Source: Streptomyces sp. NBC_01214 (lineage in GTDB: Bacteria; Actinomycetota; Actinomycetes; Streptomycetales; Streptomycetaceae). From it: a stretch of 64,000 nt of DNA. Under the pieces are notes generated by a model. That model made no database searches. It saw only the letters and a program-made list of their open reading frames with translations, and was not told the origin of the DNA. The stretch spans positions 3,319,001 to 3,383,000 of the forward strand of contig NZ_JAPEOS010000001.1 of NCBI RefSeq assembly GCF_026340975.1. Reading direction: 5' to 3'. Each line of letters starts with the position of its first letter. Position 1 is the stretch's first letter. Shown piece after piece: positions 1 to 8,476 of the stretch. The position numbers were made by a program, and so were the translations under genes.

Positions 1-2019
1 TATACGGCCCCAGAGGGTTCCGGGATCGTACTGACGACCTCCTTGCTCGACGGGCCCGATGGTGCCGGCATCACCCTGGGCTACCGCACCGATGTGCTGG
101 ACGCAGAGGCCGCCGAGCGGATCGCGGGCTACTACGTGACGGCGCTGGAGCGGCTGGTCGCGGAGCCCGACGCACCCTGTCGTGACCGCCCGCTGCTGTC
201 CGAACAGGAGCTGCACCACCAGCTCGTCGAACTCGCGGGCCCCCAGCGGGAGATACCGGACCGGCGGTTCCACCAGCTGTTCGAGGAACAGGCCGCCGTC
301 CGGCCCACGGAGACCGCCGCCGTCCACGCGGGTGAGAGCTGGACCTACGCCGAACTCAACGCGCGCGCCAACCGGATCGCCCATGCCCTGCTCTCGCGCG
401 GCCTCGGGCCGGAGGCCGTGATCGCCGTGGTCACGGAGCGCAACCTGGACTGGATGGCCTCGGTCATCGGCATCTTCAAGGCGGGCGCGGCCTATCTGCC
501 CATCGAGCCCCATGCCCCGGCCGACCGGATGGCCAGGACCCTGGAGCGCAGCGGCTGCCGCCTGGTCCTCACCGAGGCCGGCGGCCCGGGACACCTGGAG
601 CAGGCTGCCTGGCCGGAGCTGGAGCTTCTTGACGTCACGGCGGCATGTGCTGAGGGGCACCCCGACGGCAACCCCGGTGTGGCGGTCGCGGCGGACCAGC
701 TCGCGTACCTGTACTTCACGTCGGGCTCCACCGGGGAGCCCAAGGGCGCGATGTGCGAGCACGCCGGGTTCGTCAACCACCTGTACGCCAAGATCGACGA
801 CCAGGGGATCGGCGAGGGCCAGGTGGTGGCGCAGACCGCTCCCCAGTCCTTCGACATCTCGCTGTGGCAGCTCGTCGCGGCTCTGGTCGTCGGCGGTCGC
901 ACGCTGATCGTCGAGCAGGAGGCGATCCTCGACGTCGACCGCTACCTGGACACCATCGAGCAGGGCGGCGTCGCGGTGCTGCAGGCGGTTCCCTCGTATC
1001 TGGAGGTGGTGCTGGCGCGCTTGGAGACCCGGCCGCGGGAGCTGCCCGCGCTGCGCTGTGTGTCCGTCACGGGCGAGGCGCTGAAGAAGGAACTGACCGT
1101 GCGCTGGTTCGCCCGGTTCCCCCACATCGCCCTGATGAACGCGTACGGGCTGACCGAGACCAGCGACGACACCAACCACGAGGTGATGACCCGGGTGCCG
1201 GAGCGGGACTCCGTACCGCTCGGCCGGCCGGTCAACAACGTCTCCGTATACGTCACTGACGAGAACCTCCACCCGGTGCCGCTCGGAGCTCCTGGAGAGA
1301 TCGTCTTCTCCGGAGTGTGCGTCGGCCGAGGCTACGTCAACGACCCGGAGCGCACCGCCCAGTCCTTCGGCCTGGATCCGCACCGGCCCGGCCTGCGGCT
1401 CTACCGTTCGGGTGACTTCGGCCGGTGGCTGCCCGAGGGCACACTCGAATTCCTTGGCCGCAGGGATGCCCAGGTCAAGATCCGGGGGTTCCGGATCGAG
1501 ATCGGCGAGATCGAGAACCATCTGCTGCGCCTGCCCGGGGTACGCGACGGCGCGGTCGTGGTTGTGGAGAGCCCCGATGCCGGACGCCACCTGGTCGGCT
1601 TCCAGTCGGGCTCGACGGAGCCGGCACAGGAGTTGCGCGAGCGTCTGGCACAGGTACTGCCGGAATACATGGTGCCCCGCAGGCTGGAGCATCTCGACGC
1701 GCTGCCCCTGACCGGCAACGGAAAGATCGACAAGCGTGCGCTGGCCGCCTTGGCCGCCGAACTCGGCGAGAGCGAGCGCGAGTGGGGGGCTCCCCGCACG
1801 CCGGCGGAGCGGAAGCTGGCCGAGGCCTGGGCCGAGGTCCTGAGGCTGCCCGCCGAGCAGATCGGGCGGGGCGACGACTTCTTCGACCGGGGCGGCTCAT
1901 CGCTCTCGGCTGTTCAGCTCGTCGTACGGATGGAGCGCGCCTTCACCCTGCGTGACGTGCACACGTACCCCACCCTGGCCGAGCTGGCCCAGCTGGCCGA
2001 CACGAACACGAAAACGTAG
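1..2019 (+). CDS. NRPS module, 5'-truncated (C end, A, PCP); probable Dap-activating
   Basis: The frame is open from base 1, so the gene begins outside the window. The first ~50 residues look like the end of a condensation domain. An adenylation domain follows, with TSGSTGEPKG (A3, bases ~720-749), FDISLWQ (A4), NAYGLTET (A5) and NGKIDKRAL (A10, with the conserved Lys). A carrier domain with GGSSL (phosphopantetheine Ser, ~1893) ends the protein, and no thioesterase follows. Aligning by hand to GrsA I read the specificity residues as D-I-W-Q-S-T-A-D-D-K. Two acidic residues late in the code suit a substrate with a side-chain amine. Together with the SbnA/SbnB-like genes downstream this suggests 2,3-diaminopropionate, which is an inference. 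The next gene starts 15 nt later, so this is probably one operon. Confidence 0.93.
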   Translation, partial: YTAPEGSGIVLTTSLLDGPDGAGITLGYRTDVLDAEAAERIAGYYVTALERLVAEPDAPCRDRPLLSEQELHHQLVELAGPQREIPDRRFHQLFEEQAAVRPTETAAVHAGESWTYAELNARANRIAHALLSRGLGPEAVIAVVTERNLDWMASVIGIFKAGAAYLPIEPHAPADRMARTLERSGCRLVLTEAGGPGHLEQAAWPELELLDVTAACAEGHPDGNPGVAVAADQLAYLYFTSGSTGEPKGAMCEHAGFVNHLYAKIDDQGIGEGQVVAQTAPQSFDISLWQLVAALVVGGRTLIVEQEAILDVDRYLDTIEQGGVAVLQAVPSYLEVVLARLETRPRELPALRCVSVTGEALKKELTVRWFARFPHIALMNAYGLTETSDDTNHEVMTRVPERDSVPLGRPVNNVSVYVTDENLHPVPLGAPGEIVFSGVCVGRGYVNDPERTAQSFGLDPHRPGLRLYRSGDFGRWLPEGTLEFLGRRDAQVKIRGFRIEIGEIENHLLRLPGVRDGAVVVVESPDAGRHLVGFQSGSTEPAQELRERLAQVLPEYMVPRRLEHLDALPLTGNGKIDKRALAALAAELGESEREWGAPRTPAERKLAEAWAEVLRLPAEQIGRGDDFFDRGGSSLSAVQLVVRMERAFTLRDVHTYPTLAELAQLADTNTKT

Positions 2020-2034
2020 GGAAGTGGCAGGAGG

Positions 2035-3030
2035 ATGGAATTGATCACGGACCTGGGTCCACACGCCCGGTACCGGGTGGAGAAGACGGCCGGCAGGCCC
2101 GCGATGCTCGGGCTCCAGGGCCCCGCCCCGGTGGACCCCGTGGCCTGGGCCGCCGAACACCGTACGTTCCTGCGGGCGGCCGTGGCCGAGCACGGGGCAC
2201 TGCTGGTCCGAGGACTCGGACTGGGCGACGCGGACACCGTGGCGCGGGTGAGCAGGGAGCTTCTGGACCGGATCGTCGTCGAGCGGGAGGGTTTCGCCTC
2301 CCGGAAGGTCCTGGCGGAGGGGGTGTACTCATCCTCTGAATGGCCTGCTCACCAGCCGATGTGCATGCACCACGAACTCAGCTACGCGCGGGAAGTGCCT
2401 GCCACGCTCCTCTTCGCCTGTCTGGCCGCGCCTACTTCAGGCGGAGTGACGGGGGTCTCGGATTCGCACGCGGTCCTGGAGGCGCTGGACCCGCAGCTGG
2501 TCTCCCGGTTCGAGGAGGAAGGCTGGTTGCTGGACCGAAATTACACGGACACCGTCGGCGTGGGCAGGCGCGACTCCTTCGGTGTGGACGACCGTGCGGC
2601 GGTGGCGGCGTACTGTGCGGCCCGCGGCATCGAAACGACCTGGCGGAGCAACGGCGACCTGCGCACCAGGCAGCGGTCCGCCGCCGTGCTGGAGCACCCC
2701 GTGACCGGGCGCCGGGGCTGGTTCAACCAGATCGCCTTCCTGAACGAGTGGACACTCGACCCGGCGATCCGGGAGTACCTGAAGTTCGAATTCGGCGATG
2801 ACGGGCTGCCGTTCAACACCCTGTACGGCGACGGCCTGCCCCTGACCGAGGACGAGGTGCTGGCGATCAACGCCGTCTACGAGCAGCTCACGCTCCGTGA
2901 GCCTTGGCAGGCAGGCGACCTCATGATCGTGGACAACCTCCGTATGGCCCACAGCCGGGAGTCCTTCGAGGGGCAGCGGGAGGTGGCCGTGGTCCTTGGG
3001 GACCCGGTCCGCATCTCCGGCGGGTCCTGA
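2035..3030 (+). CDS. SyrP/TauD-family Fe(II)/2-oxoglutarate dioxygenase
   Basis: 331 aa. It probably hydroxylates an amino acid, possibly while carrier-bound as SyrP does with aspartate. The iron-binding H-x-E motif lies in MCMHHELSYA (residues ~102-112), and the distal His in DNLRMAHSRESF near residue 300, followed by the arginines expected for 2-oxoglutarate binding. Length fits TauD/TfdA-like NRPS tailoring enzymes. The start is ambiguous: AGGAGG at 2029-2034 touches the ATG at 2035, so the in-frame TTG at 2041 has the better spacing. It sits between the NRPS and the Dap genes on the same strand, so it likely tailors a residue of the same peptide. The substrate cannot be read from sequence. 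Confidence 0.85.
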   Translation: MELITDLGPHARYRVEKTAGRPAMLGLQGPAPVDPVAWAAEHRTFLRAAVAEHGALLVRGLGLGDADTVARVSRELLDRIVVEREGFASRKVLAEGVYSSSEWPAHQPMCMHHELSYAREVPATLLFACLAAPTSGGVTGVSDSHAVLEALDPQLVSRFEEEGWLLDRNYTDTVGVGRRDSFGVDDRAAVAAYCAARGIETTWRSNGDLRTRQRSAAVLEHPVTGRRGWFNQIAFLNEWTLDPAIREYLKFEFGDDGLPFNTLYGDGLPLTEDEVLAINAVYEQLTLREPWQAGDLMIVDNLRMAHSRESFEGQREVAVVLGDPVRISGGS

Positions 3031-3115
3031 GCCCGGTCCGATGGCGCGGCCGGCGGCCCGCTACCCCTAGCCCAGTGAACAGTCTTCACGCTTCACGAAC
3101 GGAGCCCACTCGCCC

Positions 3116-4159
3116 ATGTCCTCACAGCACGTTGTCCCGTCCTTCTCCGTCATTTCCGGCGGCCAGGTGGCCGATGTCCTCTCGGGAAACGAGAAGCAGG
3201 TCATCGACCTGGTGGAGGAGACCTACCGACTGCACGGCGGGGAGGAGACGGTCAATCCGCCGTCGTACTTCCTCCGCTTCCCCGACCGGCCCAGCTCCCG
3301 GATCATCGCCCTGCCCGCCTCGGTCGGCGGTGAGCAGCGGACCGACGGACTGAAGTGGATATCGAGCTTCCCCGAGAACGTCACGGCGGGGATCCCCCGG
3401 GCGTCGGCGGTGCTGATCCTCAACGACCACGCGACCGGCTACCCGTTCGCCTGCATGGAGAGCTCCATCATCAGTGCCTCCCGTACCGCCGCCTCCGCGG
3501 CCCTGGCCGCCGACCGGCTCAGCCGGGGCGACCGGCCCCGGCGGATCGGCTTCATCGGAACCGGACTGATCGCCAGGTACATCCACACCTATCTGGAGGC
3601 GGCCGACTGGAGCTTCGATGAGATCAACGTCCACGACCTGTCGTCCCAGCACGCCGAATCCTTCTCCGGCTACCTGGCCGGCCGGCCGGGCGGCACGCCG
3701 GTGACGGTGCGGTCGAGCGCCGAGGAGCTGATCAGGGAGAGCGACCTGGTGGTTTTTGCCACCGTGGCGGGCACCCCGTATGTCCACGAGGTGTCGTGGT
3801 TCGCGCACAATCCGCTGGTCCTGAACGTGTCCTTGCGGGACCTGGCCCCCGAGATCCTGCTCGCCTCGACCAATATCGTCGACGACGTGGAGCACTGCCT
3901 CAAGGCGGACACGTCCCCCCATCTCGCGGAGCAGATCACGGGGAACCGGGACTTCCTCGACGGGACCCTCTACGACGTGCTCGAGGGGAGGGTCGAACTC
4001 CCCGTCGACCGCCCGCTGGTCTTCTCCCCCTTCGGCCTCGGGGTACTCGACATCGCCCTGGGCCGGTACGTCCACGACCAGCTGCTCAAAGCAGGCCGGC
4101 TCGCCGTCGTCGACGGCTTCTTCCATGAGCTGGACCGCTACGGACGTGCTCGCTCCTAG
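3116..4159 (+). CDS. sbnB: SbnB-like N-(1-amino-1-carboxyethyl)glutamate dehydrogenase, Dap biosynthesis
   Basis: 347 aa, ornithine cyclodeaminase/mu-crystallin fold. In the staphyloferrin B pathway SbnB oxidatively cleaves ACEGA to give 2,3-diaminopropionate and 2-oxoglutarate. A Rossmann nucleotide-binding motif GFIGTGLIARYI lies near residues 140-152. The N-terminal stretch with NPPSYFLRFPDRPSSRIIALPA is typical of SbnB rather than true cyclodeaminases. The adjacent SbnA-like gene supports the assignment, because these two enzymes together make Dap from O-phosphoserine and glutamate. The 85-nt gap from the dioxygenase gene is the largest within this part of the operon. Confidence 0.9.
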   Translation: MSSQHVVPSFSVISGGQVADVLSGNEKQVIDLVEETYRLHGGEETVNPPSYFLRFPDRPSSRIIALPASVGGEQRTDGLKWISSFPENVTAGIPRASAVLILNDHATGYPFACMESSIISASRTAASAALAADRLSRGDRPRRIGFIGTGLIARYIHTYLEAADWSFDEINVHDLSSQHAESFSGYLAGRPGGTPVTVRSSAEELIRESDLVVFATVAGTPYVHEVSWFAHNPLVLNVSLRDLAPEILLASTNIVDDVEHCLKADTSPHLAEQITGNRDFLDGTLYDVLEGRVELPVDRPLVFSPFGLGVLDIALGRYVHDQLLKAGRLAVVDGFFHELDRYGRARS

Positions 4160-4189
4160 GCAACGCCTCAGACGAATCACGGTGATGAA

Positions 4190-5203
4190 GTGCCGGTCAT
4201 ATCCGCCCCGCACGAGTTCAACGTCGACGATCTCTTCGTCGACCTCAAGCCCGTCTTCGACGTTCCCCTGTACCTCAAGTGTGAGGGGCTGAACCTCACG
4301 GGTTCCGTCAAGCTGAAGGCTGCCCTGGAGATGGTGCTCGCCGCCGAACGCGACGGGCGGCTCACCCCGGGCGCCATACTCGTGGAATCCTCCTCTGGCA
4401 ACCTCGGCATCGCGCTCAGCATGATCGCTGCCAGCCGCGGTTACGGCTTTCTCTGCGTCACGGACTCCCGCTGCAACGCGGCAAGCCGTCGGATGATGGA
4501 GTCCCTGGGCGCGCGCGTACTGATCATCTCGCGTCCCGACAAGGAGCACGGGCTGCTGGGCGCCAGGATCGACTACGTCCAGCGGCTGTGCTCGTACGAC
4601 TCCAGATACGTCTGGCTCAACCAGTACACGAGCCCTCACAACTGGCTGGCTCACTACCGCGGAACGGGGCCCGCCATCGCCGCGGAGTTCCCGGAGCTCG
4701 ACGTTCTCTTCGTCGGGGCGGGCACCACGGGCACTCTGATGGGCTGCGCGCGGTACTTCCGCGAGCGTGAGCGGCCAGTGACGGTGGTGGCGGTCGACAG
4801 CATCGGCTCGGTGACCTTCGGCGGTCCCGCGGCGCACCGGATGATCCCCGGACTGGGGGCGGGGGTGAAGCCGCGGCTGCTGGACACCGCTTTCGTCGAC
4901 GACGTGGTCATGGTGTCGGAACGGGACACCCTGCAGAGCTGTCACGCGATGGCCAGGCGGGGATTCCTGTTCGGCGGTTCCACCGGGACCGTCGTCAGCG
5001 GTGCGTTGCGCTGGCTCGCCGCGCGGCCCCAGGACGAGAAGATCACGGCTGTGGCCCTCGCCCCGGACCAGGGGGACCGCTACCTCGACTCGGTGTACAA
5101 CCCGGCCTGGGTGGCGCAGCACTTCGGCGAACCGCAGACCTGGGAGGAGCCGTCCCTGACGCCGCCGGTCGGAGAGGACCGTCTGGCCGCGAGCGGCGTA
5201 TGA
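4190..5203 (+). CDS. sbnA: SbnA-like PLP-dependent ACEGA synthase, Dap biosynthesis
   Basis: 337 aa, cysteine-synthase (fold type II PLP) family. SbnA joins O-phospho-L-serine and L-glutamate to form ACEGA, the substrate of SbnB. The PLP lysine is in NLTGSVKLKAAL (residues ~36-47). The substrate loop is ESSSGNLGIALS, and phosphate-binding glycine loops are GAGTTGTLMG and GGSTGTVVSG. The start is GTG at 4190; an ATG 5 nt upstream is out of frame. It follows sbnB by 30 nt. With sbnB present this is most likely a Dap enzyme and not primary cysteine synthase. Confidence 0.9.
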   Translation: MPVISAPHEFNVDDLFVDLKPVFDVPLYLKCEGLNLTGSVKLKAALEMVLAAERDGRLTPGAILVESSSGNLGIALSMIAASRGYGFLCVTDSRCNAASRRMMESLGARVLIISRPDKEHGLLGARIDYVQRLCSYDSRYVWLNQYTSPHNWLAHYRGTGPAIAAEFPELDVLFVGAGTTGTLMGCARYFRERERPVTVVAVDSIGSVTFGGPAAHRMIPGLGAGVKPRLLDTAFVDDVVMVSERDTLQSCHAMARRGFLFGGSTGTVVSGALRWLAARPQDEKITAVALAPDQGDRYLDSVYNPAWVAQHFGEPQTWEEPSLTPPVGEDRLAASGV

Positions 5204-5245
5204 CCAGTTCGATCCCTGCCTCGAAAGGTTCTGTCTCTCAAGGAA

Positions 5246-5760
5246 GTGCCCATGGATACAACCGGGAGTACGTACACAAGGCTGGTGGCCCTGCTGGAGC
5301 GGACCCGGGCGAACTTCCGGCTCATTGAACACGAGCCGGGGGGAAGGACCGAACTCGCCAGCCTGGTCCGGCGACACGCCTTGGGGCAGGCGGCCAAGTG
5401 CCTGGTGGTCCGGGTGGCCCTGGGGCGGAAGGCGCGCCGCTACGTGCTGGCCGTCGTGCCCGGAGACCGCAGAGTCGACCTGGAGGAGCTGAGGGTCCTG
5501 TACTCCGGGACGGAGGCGTCGTTCGGGTCCGAGAGGTCGCCGAGCGGCTCGCCGGGTGCGTCAGCGGCTCGATTACACCCTTCGCCTTCCACCAGGACCT
5601 GGAACTCGTGGTCGATCCCGCGCTGCTCGTCCACGACGAGATCTTCTTCAACGCGGCCCGACTCGACCGGTCGGTGGCGCTGGCCACCGCCGACTACCTG
5701 TCTCTCACCCGCCCGAGGATCGAGGTCATAGCTCAGCCGGCTCCGGCATCGGTGGCTTGA
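5246..5760 (+). pseudogene. YbaK/ProX-type aminoacyl-tRNA deacylase-like gene with a frameshift
   Basis: The first part (ATG 5252 or just upstream) reads as the N-terminal half of a YbaK/EbsC editing domain: LIEHEPGGRTELASLVRRHALGQAAKCLVVRV. Near 5521 the homology moves to the -1 frame, which carries VRVREVAERLAGCVSGSITPFAF and VHDEIFFNAARLDRSVAL up to the stop at 5760. Read together, the two pieces make a complete domain of about 170 aa. The break is therefore a one-base deletion, a sequencing error, or less likely real frameshifting. Such domains hydrolyse mischarged tRNAs. A role in this cluster, such as clearing tRNA charged with Dap, would be speculation. Confidence 0.75.
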
Positions 5761-5782
5761 TGGAGATGACCTCGACGTACCG

Positions 5783-6112
5783 GTGACACGGTTCGGCTGC
5801 CGCAGCGTCACTTCCGTCGCTCGGCTGGCTGCCGTCCACCGCAGCCTCATCTACCGTCACGCAGACCTCCACGCCGCCGTGCTGACCAGAGCCGCCCAGT
5901 TACCGGACGGCCCCACCGGACCGCAGGTCAGCCGGAACTCCCTGCTGACGGACTTGGCCAACCTCACTGAACGCAACACCCGACTCGCCGGGCACGTCGC
6001 CCGCCTCGAACAACGCCTGTCCGAAGTGCTGGGCCAGGACGCCTGGAGGCCCACCGGCCTCGGAGCGGACCGCTGCGATCGCGGCGCCGTAGACACTGTC
6101 AGGCGTTCATGA
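5783..6112 (+). pseudogene. DUF6262-like transposon accessory protein, remnant
   Basis: 109 aa. VARLAAVHRSLIYRHADLHAAV resembles the helix-turn-helix of DUF6262-type proteins that accompany site-specific recombinases in Tn554-like elements. A coiled-coil stretch LLTDLANLTERNTRLAGHVARLEQRL follows. The normal N-terminal third is missing and no recombinase gene is nearby, so I treat it as a mobile-element scar. It converges with the minus-strand gene ending at 6107, overlapping by 6 nt. The family name is from memory and uncertain. Confidence 0.5.
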
Positions 6113-6865
6113 TCGGTACGCGTCGTGGTATCTGCGCAGCCGGGGGGCGCGCATGGCGGGCAGCCCGGCCAGGGCGTACTCGGAGGCGCGGTGGTGGGGC
6201 GTCAGCGGGAGTCTGGGGCGCGGCGGCAGGGGATAGTCGTCGCGCAGGACACCGTCCGGAAGTACCCCCGTAGCGGGCATCGGTGACGTTTCCCCCGGGT
6301 GGGCGAGGTACGCCCAGACTCCGCTGTCCAGCGGCACCACGGCAGCGTCGTCGCCGGGTGGGCGCCAGGGTGTGCCCGTGAGGGGGTGGCAGGGGACGAG
6401 GAGGACGTCGGGACGGGGCCGGGGCGTGCAGATTCCCGGGCCGGCCAGCCCCACGGTACGGGCATCGGGCCCGGCCAGCAGGTACCGGCCGATGGCGTGG
6501 CCGAGCAGCTCGGTCACGCCATCGGCGGGAAGGATCACAGGGCGGTCCCCGGTGGCTGCCACGAGGCGGGCCAGCGCGACCCCGACCGCCGCCTCCCAGC
6601 GACGGCTCCACGACCCGTCGGGTTCGACGGGTGGGACGCGGTGCTCGGCGCGCTCAAGCTCGTCCCAGTCGGGAGGTGGACCGGCGGGGAACCCCGAGGG
6701 GCGGCGTACGACCGCACCGGGCTCCAGCCACACGGTCTGCCACAGTCCGCAGTCGTCCATGCGGGTCGCCACGGCCCGCCCGCACCCCTCGCACGCCAGG
6801 TTGGGGCCGGCCCGGCCGTCCACACCCTGGCAGTAGCCCTCGCACTTCTCGGGTATCAGGGCCAT
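6107..6865 (-). CDS. Conserved Streptomyces protein with CxxC pairs, unknown function, possibly 5'-truncated
   Basis: 252 aa from the ATG at 6865. The N-terminus MALIPEKCEGYC is followed by two cysteine pairs (CEGYC near residue 8, CEGCGR near 26) that could bind zinc, and then CGLWQTVW. The rest is Pro-rich with no domain I can name. From memory, homologues in Streptomyces carry extra residues before this motif, so the gene may have been trimmed at its 5' end. Its start abuts, on the opposite strand, the break point of the truncated ketosynthase. It looks like a foreign segment inserted into the NRPS cluster. Confidence 0.6.
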   Translation of the reverse strand: MALIPEKCEGYCQGVDGRAGPNLACEGCGRAVATRMDDCGLWQTVWLEPGAVVRRPSGFPAGPPPDWDELERAEHRVPPVEPDGSWSRRWEAAVGVALARLVAATGDRPVILPADGVTELLGHAIGRYLLAGPDARTVGLAGPGICTPRPRPDVLLVPCHPLTGTPWRPPGDDAAVVPLDSGVWAYLAHPGETSPMPATGVLPDGVLRDDYPLPPRPRLPLTPHHRASEYALAGLPAMRAPRLRRYHDAYRS

Positions 6866-7487
6866 GGACCGGGAGTCGCCGGGGGTGGAGCGCGTACATC
6901 CCGAAGCGCCCGAACGGGTGCGGCCCTTCGACCGTGACCGCACCGGTGTGCTCATGGGCGACGGCGCTGCCGCGATCGTGCTGCGCAAGGAGCACGAGGG
7001 CCAGCAGGTCCACGGCCTGCTGCGCGGAGTCTCGGTCAACTGCGATGCCTATCACGCGACTGCCCCCTCTCCTGCCGGAATCGCCCAGGCGATGCGGCAG
7101 GCACACACCATGGCCGGGGTCCGCCCCGACGACGTAGACCTCGTCATGCTGCACGGCACGGGGACGCTGCTCAACGACGAGGCCGAGGCGATCGCGCTGG
7201 CCGAGGTGCTGGGCACCGACGCGGGTCATCCGCTGATGACGGCCATCAAGTCGATGACCGGGCACACGTCGGGCGGCTCCGGGCTGCTCAACCTCGTCAT
7301 CGGCCTGCGGGCCCTGGACGAGGGCCGGGTCCCGCCTACGGTCGGCCTGGACCATCCCGTCGACGAAGCGGAGGGGTTCCGCTTCGTCACGGGCGCACCC
7401 GGCGAGCAGCACATGCGGACCATGCAGTTGAACGCATTCGGGTTCGGCGGGATCAACGCGGTCGCGATCGTGGAGGCCTCCCGATGA
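6864..7487 (+). pseudogene. Ketosynthase, C-terminal half only
   Basis: From about base 6895 the reading frame matches the second half of a beta-ketoacyl-ACP synthase: RPFDRDRTGVLMGDGAAAIVL, then HGTGT (catalytic His), KSMTGHTSGGSG (Lys/His region) and NAFGFGGINAVAIVEASR. The N-terminal half with the active-site Cys is absent. In its place is the minus-strand gene 6107-6865, which has no relation to ketosynthases. The stop overlaps the ATG of the next gene (ATGA at 7484), so it was originally coupled to the ketosynthase-like gene downstream. It cannot work as a condensing enzyme alone. Confidence 0.85.
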
Positions 7488-8476
7488 GCACTCCAGGCAA
7501 CGGCGGCAGCAGCGCCGCCCTCACCACCGTGGTGATCACAGGAGTCGGCGTGCTCGTGCCCGGCGCCGACAGCCCCGAGTCCCTGCTCGCCGGCCCGCCG
7601 GCCGGGGCGCCGGCCATCGACCCCGCCGCGCTCGTGGGCAAGAAGGGCCTGCGCTTCAAGGACCGGGCCACCCAGCTCGCGTACTGCCTGGCCCAGGCAG
7701 CCCTGCGGGACACCGGGCTGCTAGGCACGGACGGCCTGGCCGTCCCGGGCGAGAGCGTCGGCGTGGTCGCCAGCTCCAACTTCGGCAACCTGGACACCGT
7801 GGCCCGCGCCCTGGACACGATCCGTTCCCAGACGGTCTCCGCGACCTCGCCCATGGACCTGCCCAACGCCTCCAGCAACGTGGTCGCCTCCTCGACAGCC
7901 ATCAGGTTCGGCCTGCGCGGCCCCAACCTCATGGTCTGCAATGGCGCCACATCCGGCCTGGACGCCCTGCACTGGGGTGCCACGATGATCACCTCGGGCC
8001 GGGCGGACCGCGTCCTGGTCATCGGGGTGGAGCCCGACAACGAGGTCGTGCGACGGCTCCTCGGCGACGGCCGGACCGGAGTCGACGGCGGCGCGGCCGT
8101 CGTCCTGGAGCGACACGCCGCCGCCCGCGACCGCTCCGCCCGGGTGCGCGCCGTCTACCGCGGCTACGCGATGACCCGGGACGTCCGCTCCTGCGTCGCC
8201 TCGCTCGCCGCCCGCGGCGCCGCGAACACGGCGCCGGCCCGCTGGCATGCTCCGGCCGGCGACCTTCCCGACGACCTGCTGCCCGGAGTTCCGCGGGACG
8301 GGTTCGGACCCGGCCTCGGCGAGGCGTCGGGTGCCTTGGGTGTCCTGCAGGCGGCCGCGGCCACCGGATGGTTCGACGGCGGGGGCAGCGGATCCGTCTA
8401 CGCGGTGGCGACCGCCGGCCCGGCGGGTTCCGCCTCCGGCGTGGCCCTGCTGGCACCGACCGGGAGCCACGGGTGA
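7484..8476 (+). CDS. Ketosynthase-like protein without the active-site Cys
   Basis: 330 aa, shorter than the usual ~410. The thiolase fold shows in VVITGVGVLVPG at the N-terminus, SVGVVASSNFGN, and FGLRGPNLMVCNGATSGLDALHWGA, the stretch that aligns with the ketosynthase nucleophile elbow. The usual T-A-C-S-S-G reads N-G-A-T-S-G, so the catalytic Cys is Ala. The canonical HGTGT is not evident either. It therefore resembles a chain-length-factor-like partner and not an enzyme. It overlaps the truncated ketosynthase upstream by 4 nt and the hydrolase downstream by 4 nt, so the three were translated together. Confidence 0.8.
   Translation: MSTPGNGGSSAALTTVVITGVGVLVPGADSPESLLAGPPAGAPAIDPAALVGKKGLRFKDRATQLAYCLAQAALRDTGLLGTDGLAVPGESVGVVASSNFGNLDTVARALDTIRSQTVSATSPMDLPNASSNVVASSTAIRFGLRGPNLMVCNGATSGLDALHWGATMITSGRADRVLVIGVEPDNEVVRRLLGDGRTGVDGGAAVVLERHAAARDRSARVRAVYRGYAMTRDVRSCVASLAARGAANTAPARWHAPAGDLPDDLLPGVPRDGFGPGLGEASGALGVLQAAAATGWFDGGGSGSVYAVATAGPAGSASGVALLAPTGSHG

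Noticed and set aside
3122..5377. Open frame of ~750 codons antisense to the Dap genes
   Set aside because: It mirrors codon bias of sbnA/sbnB and shows no protein features.
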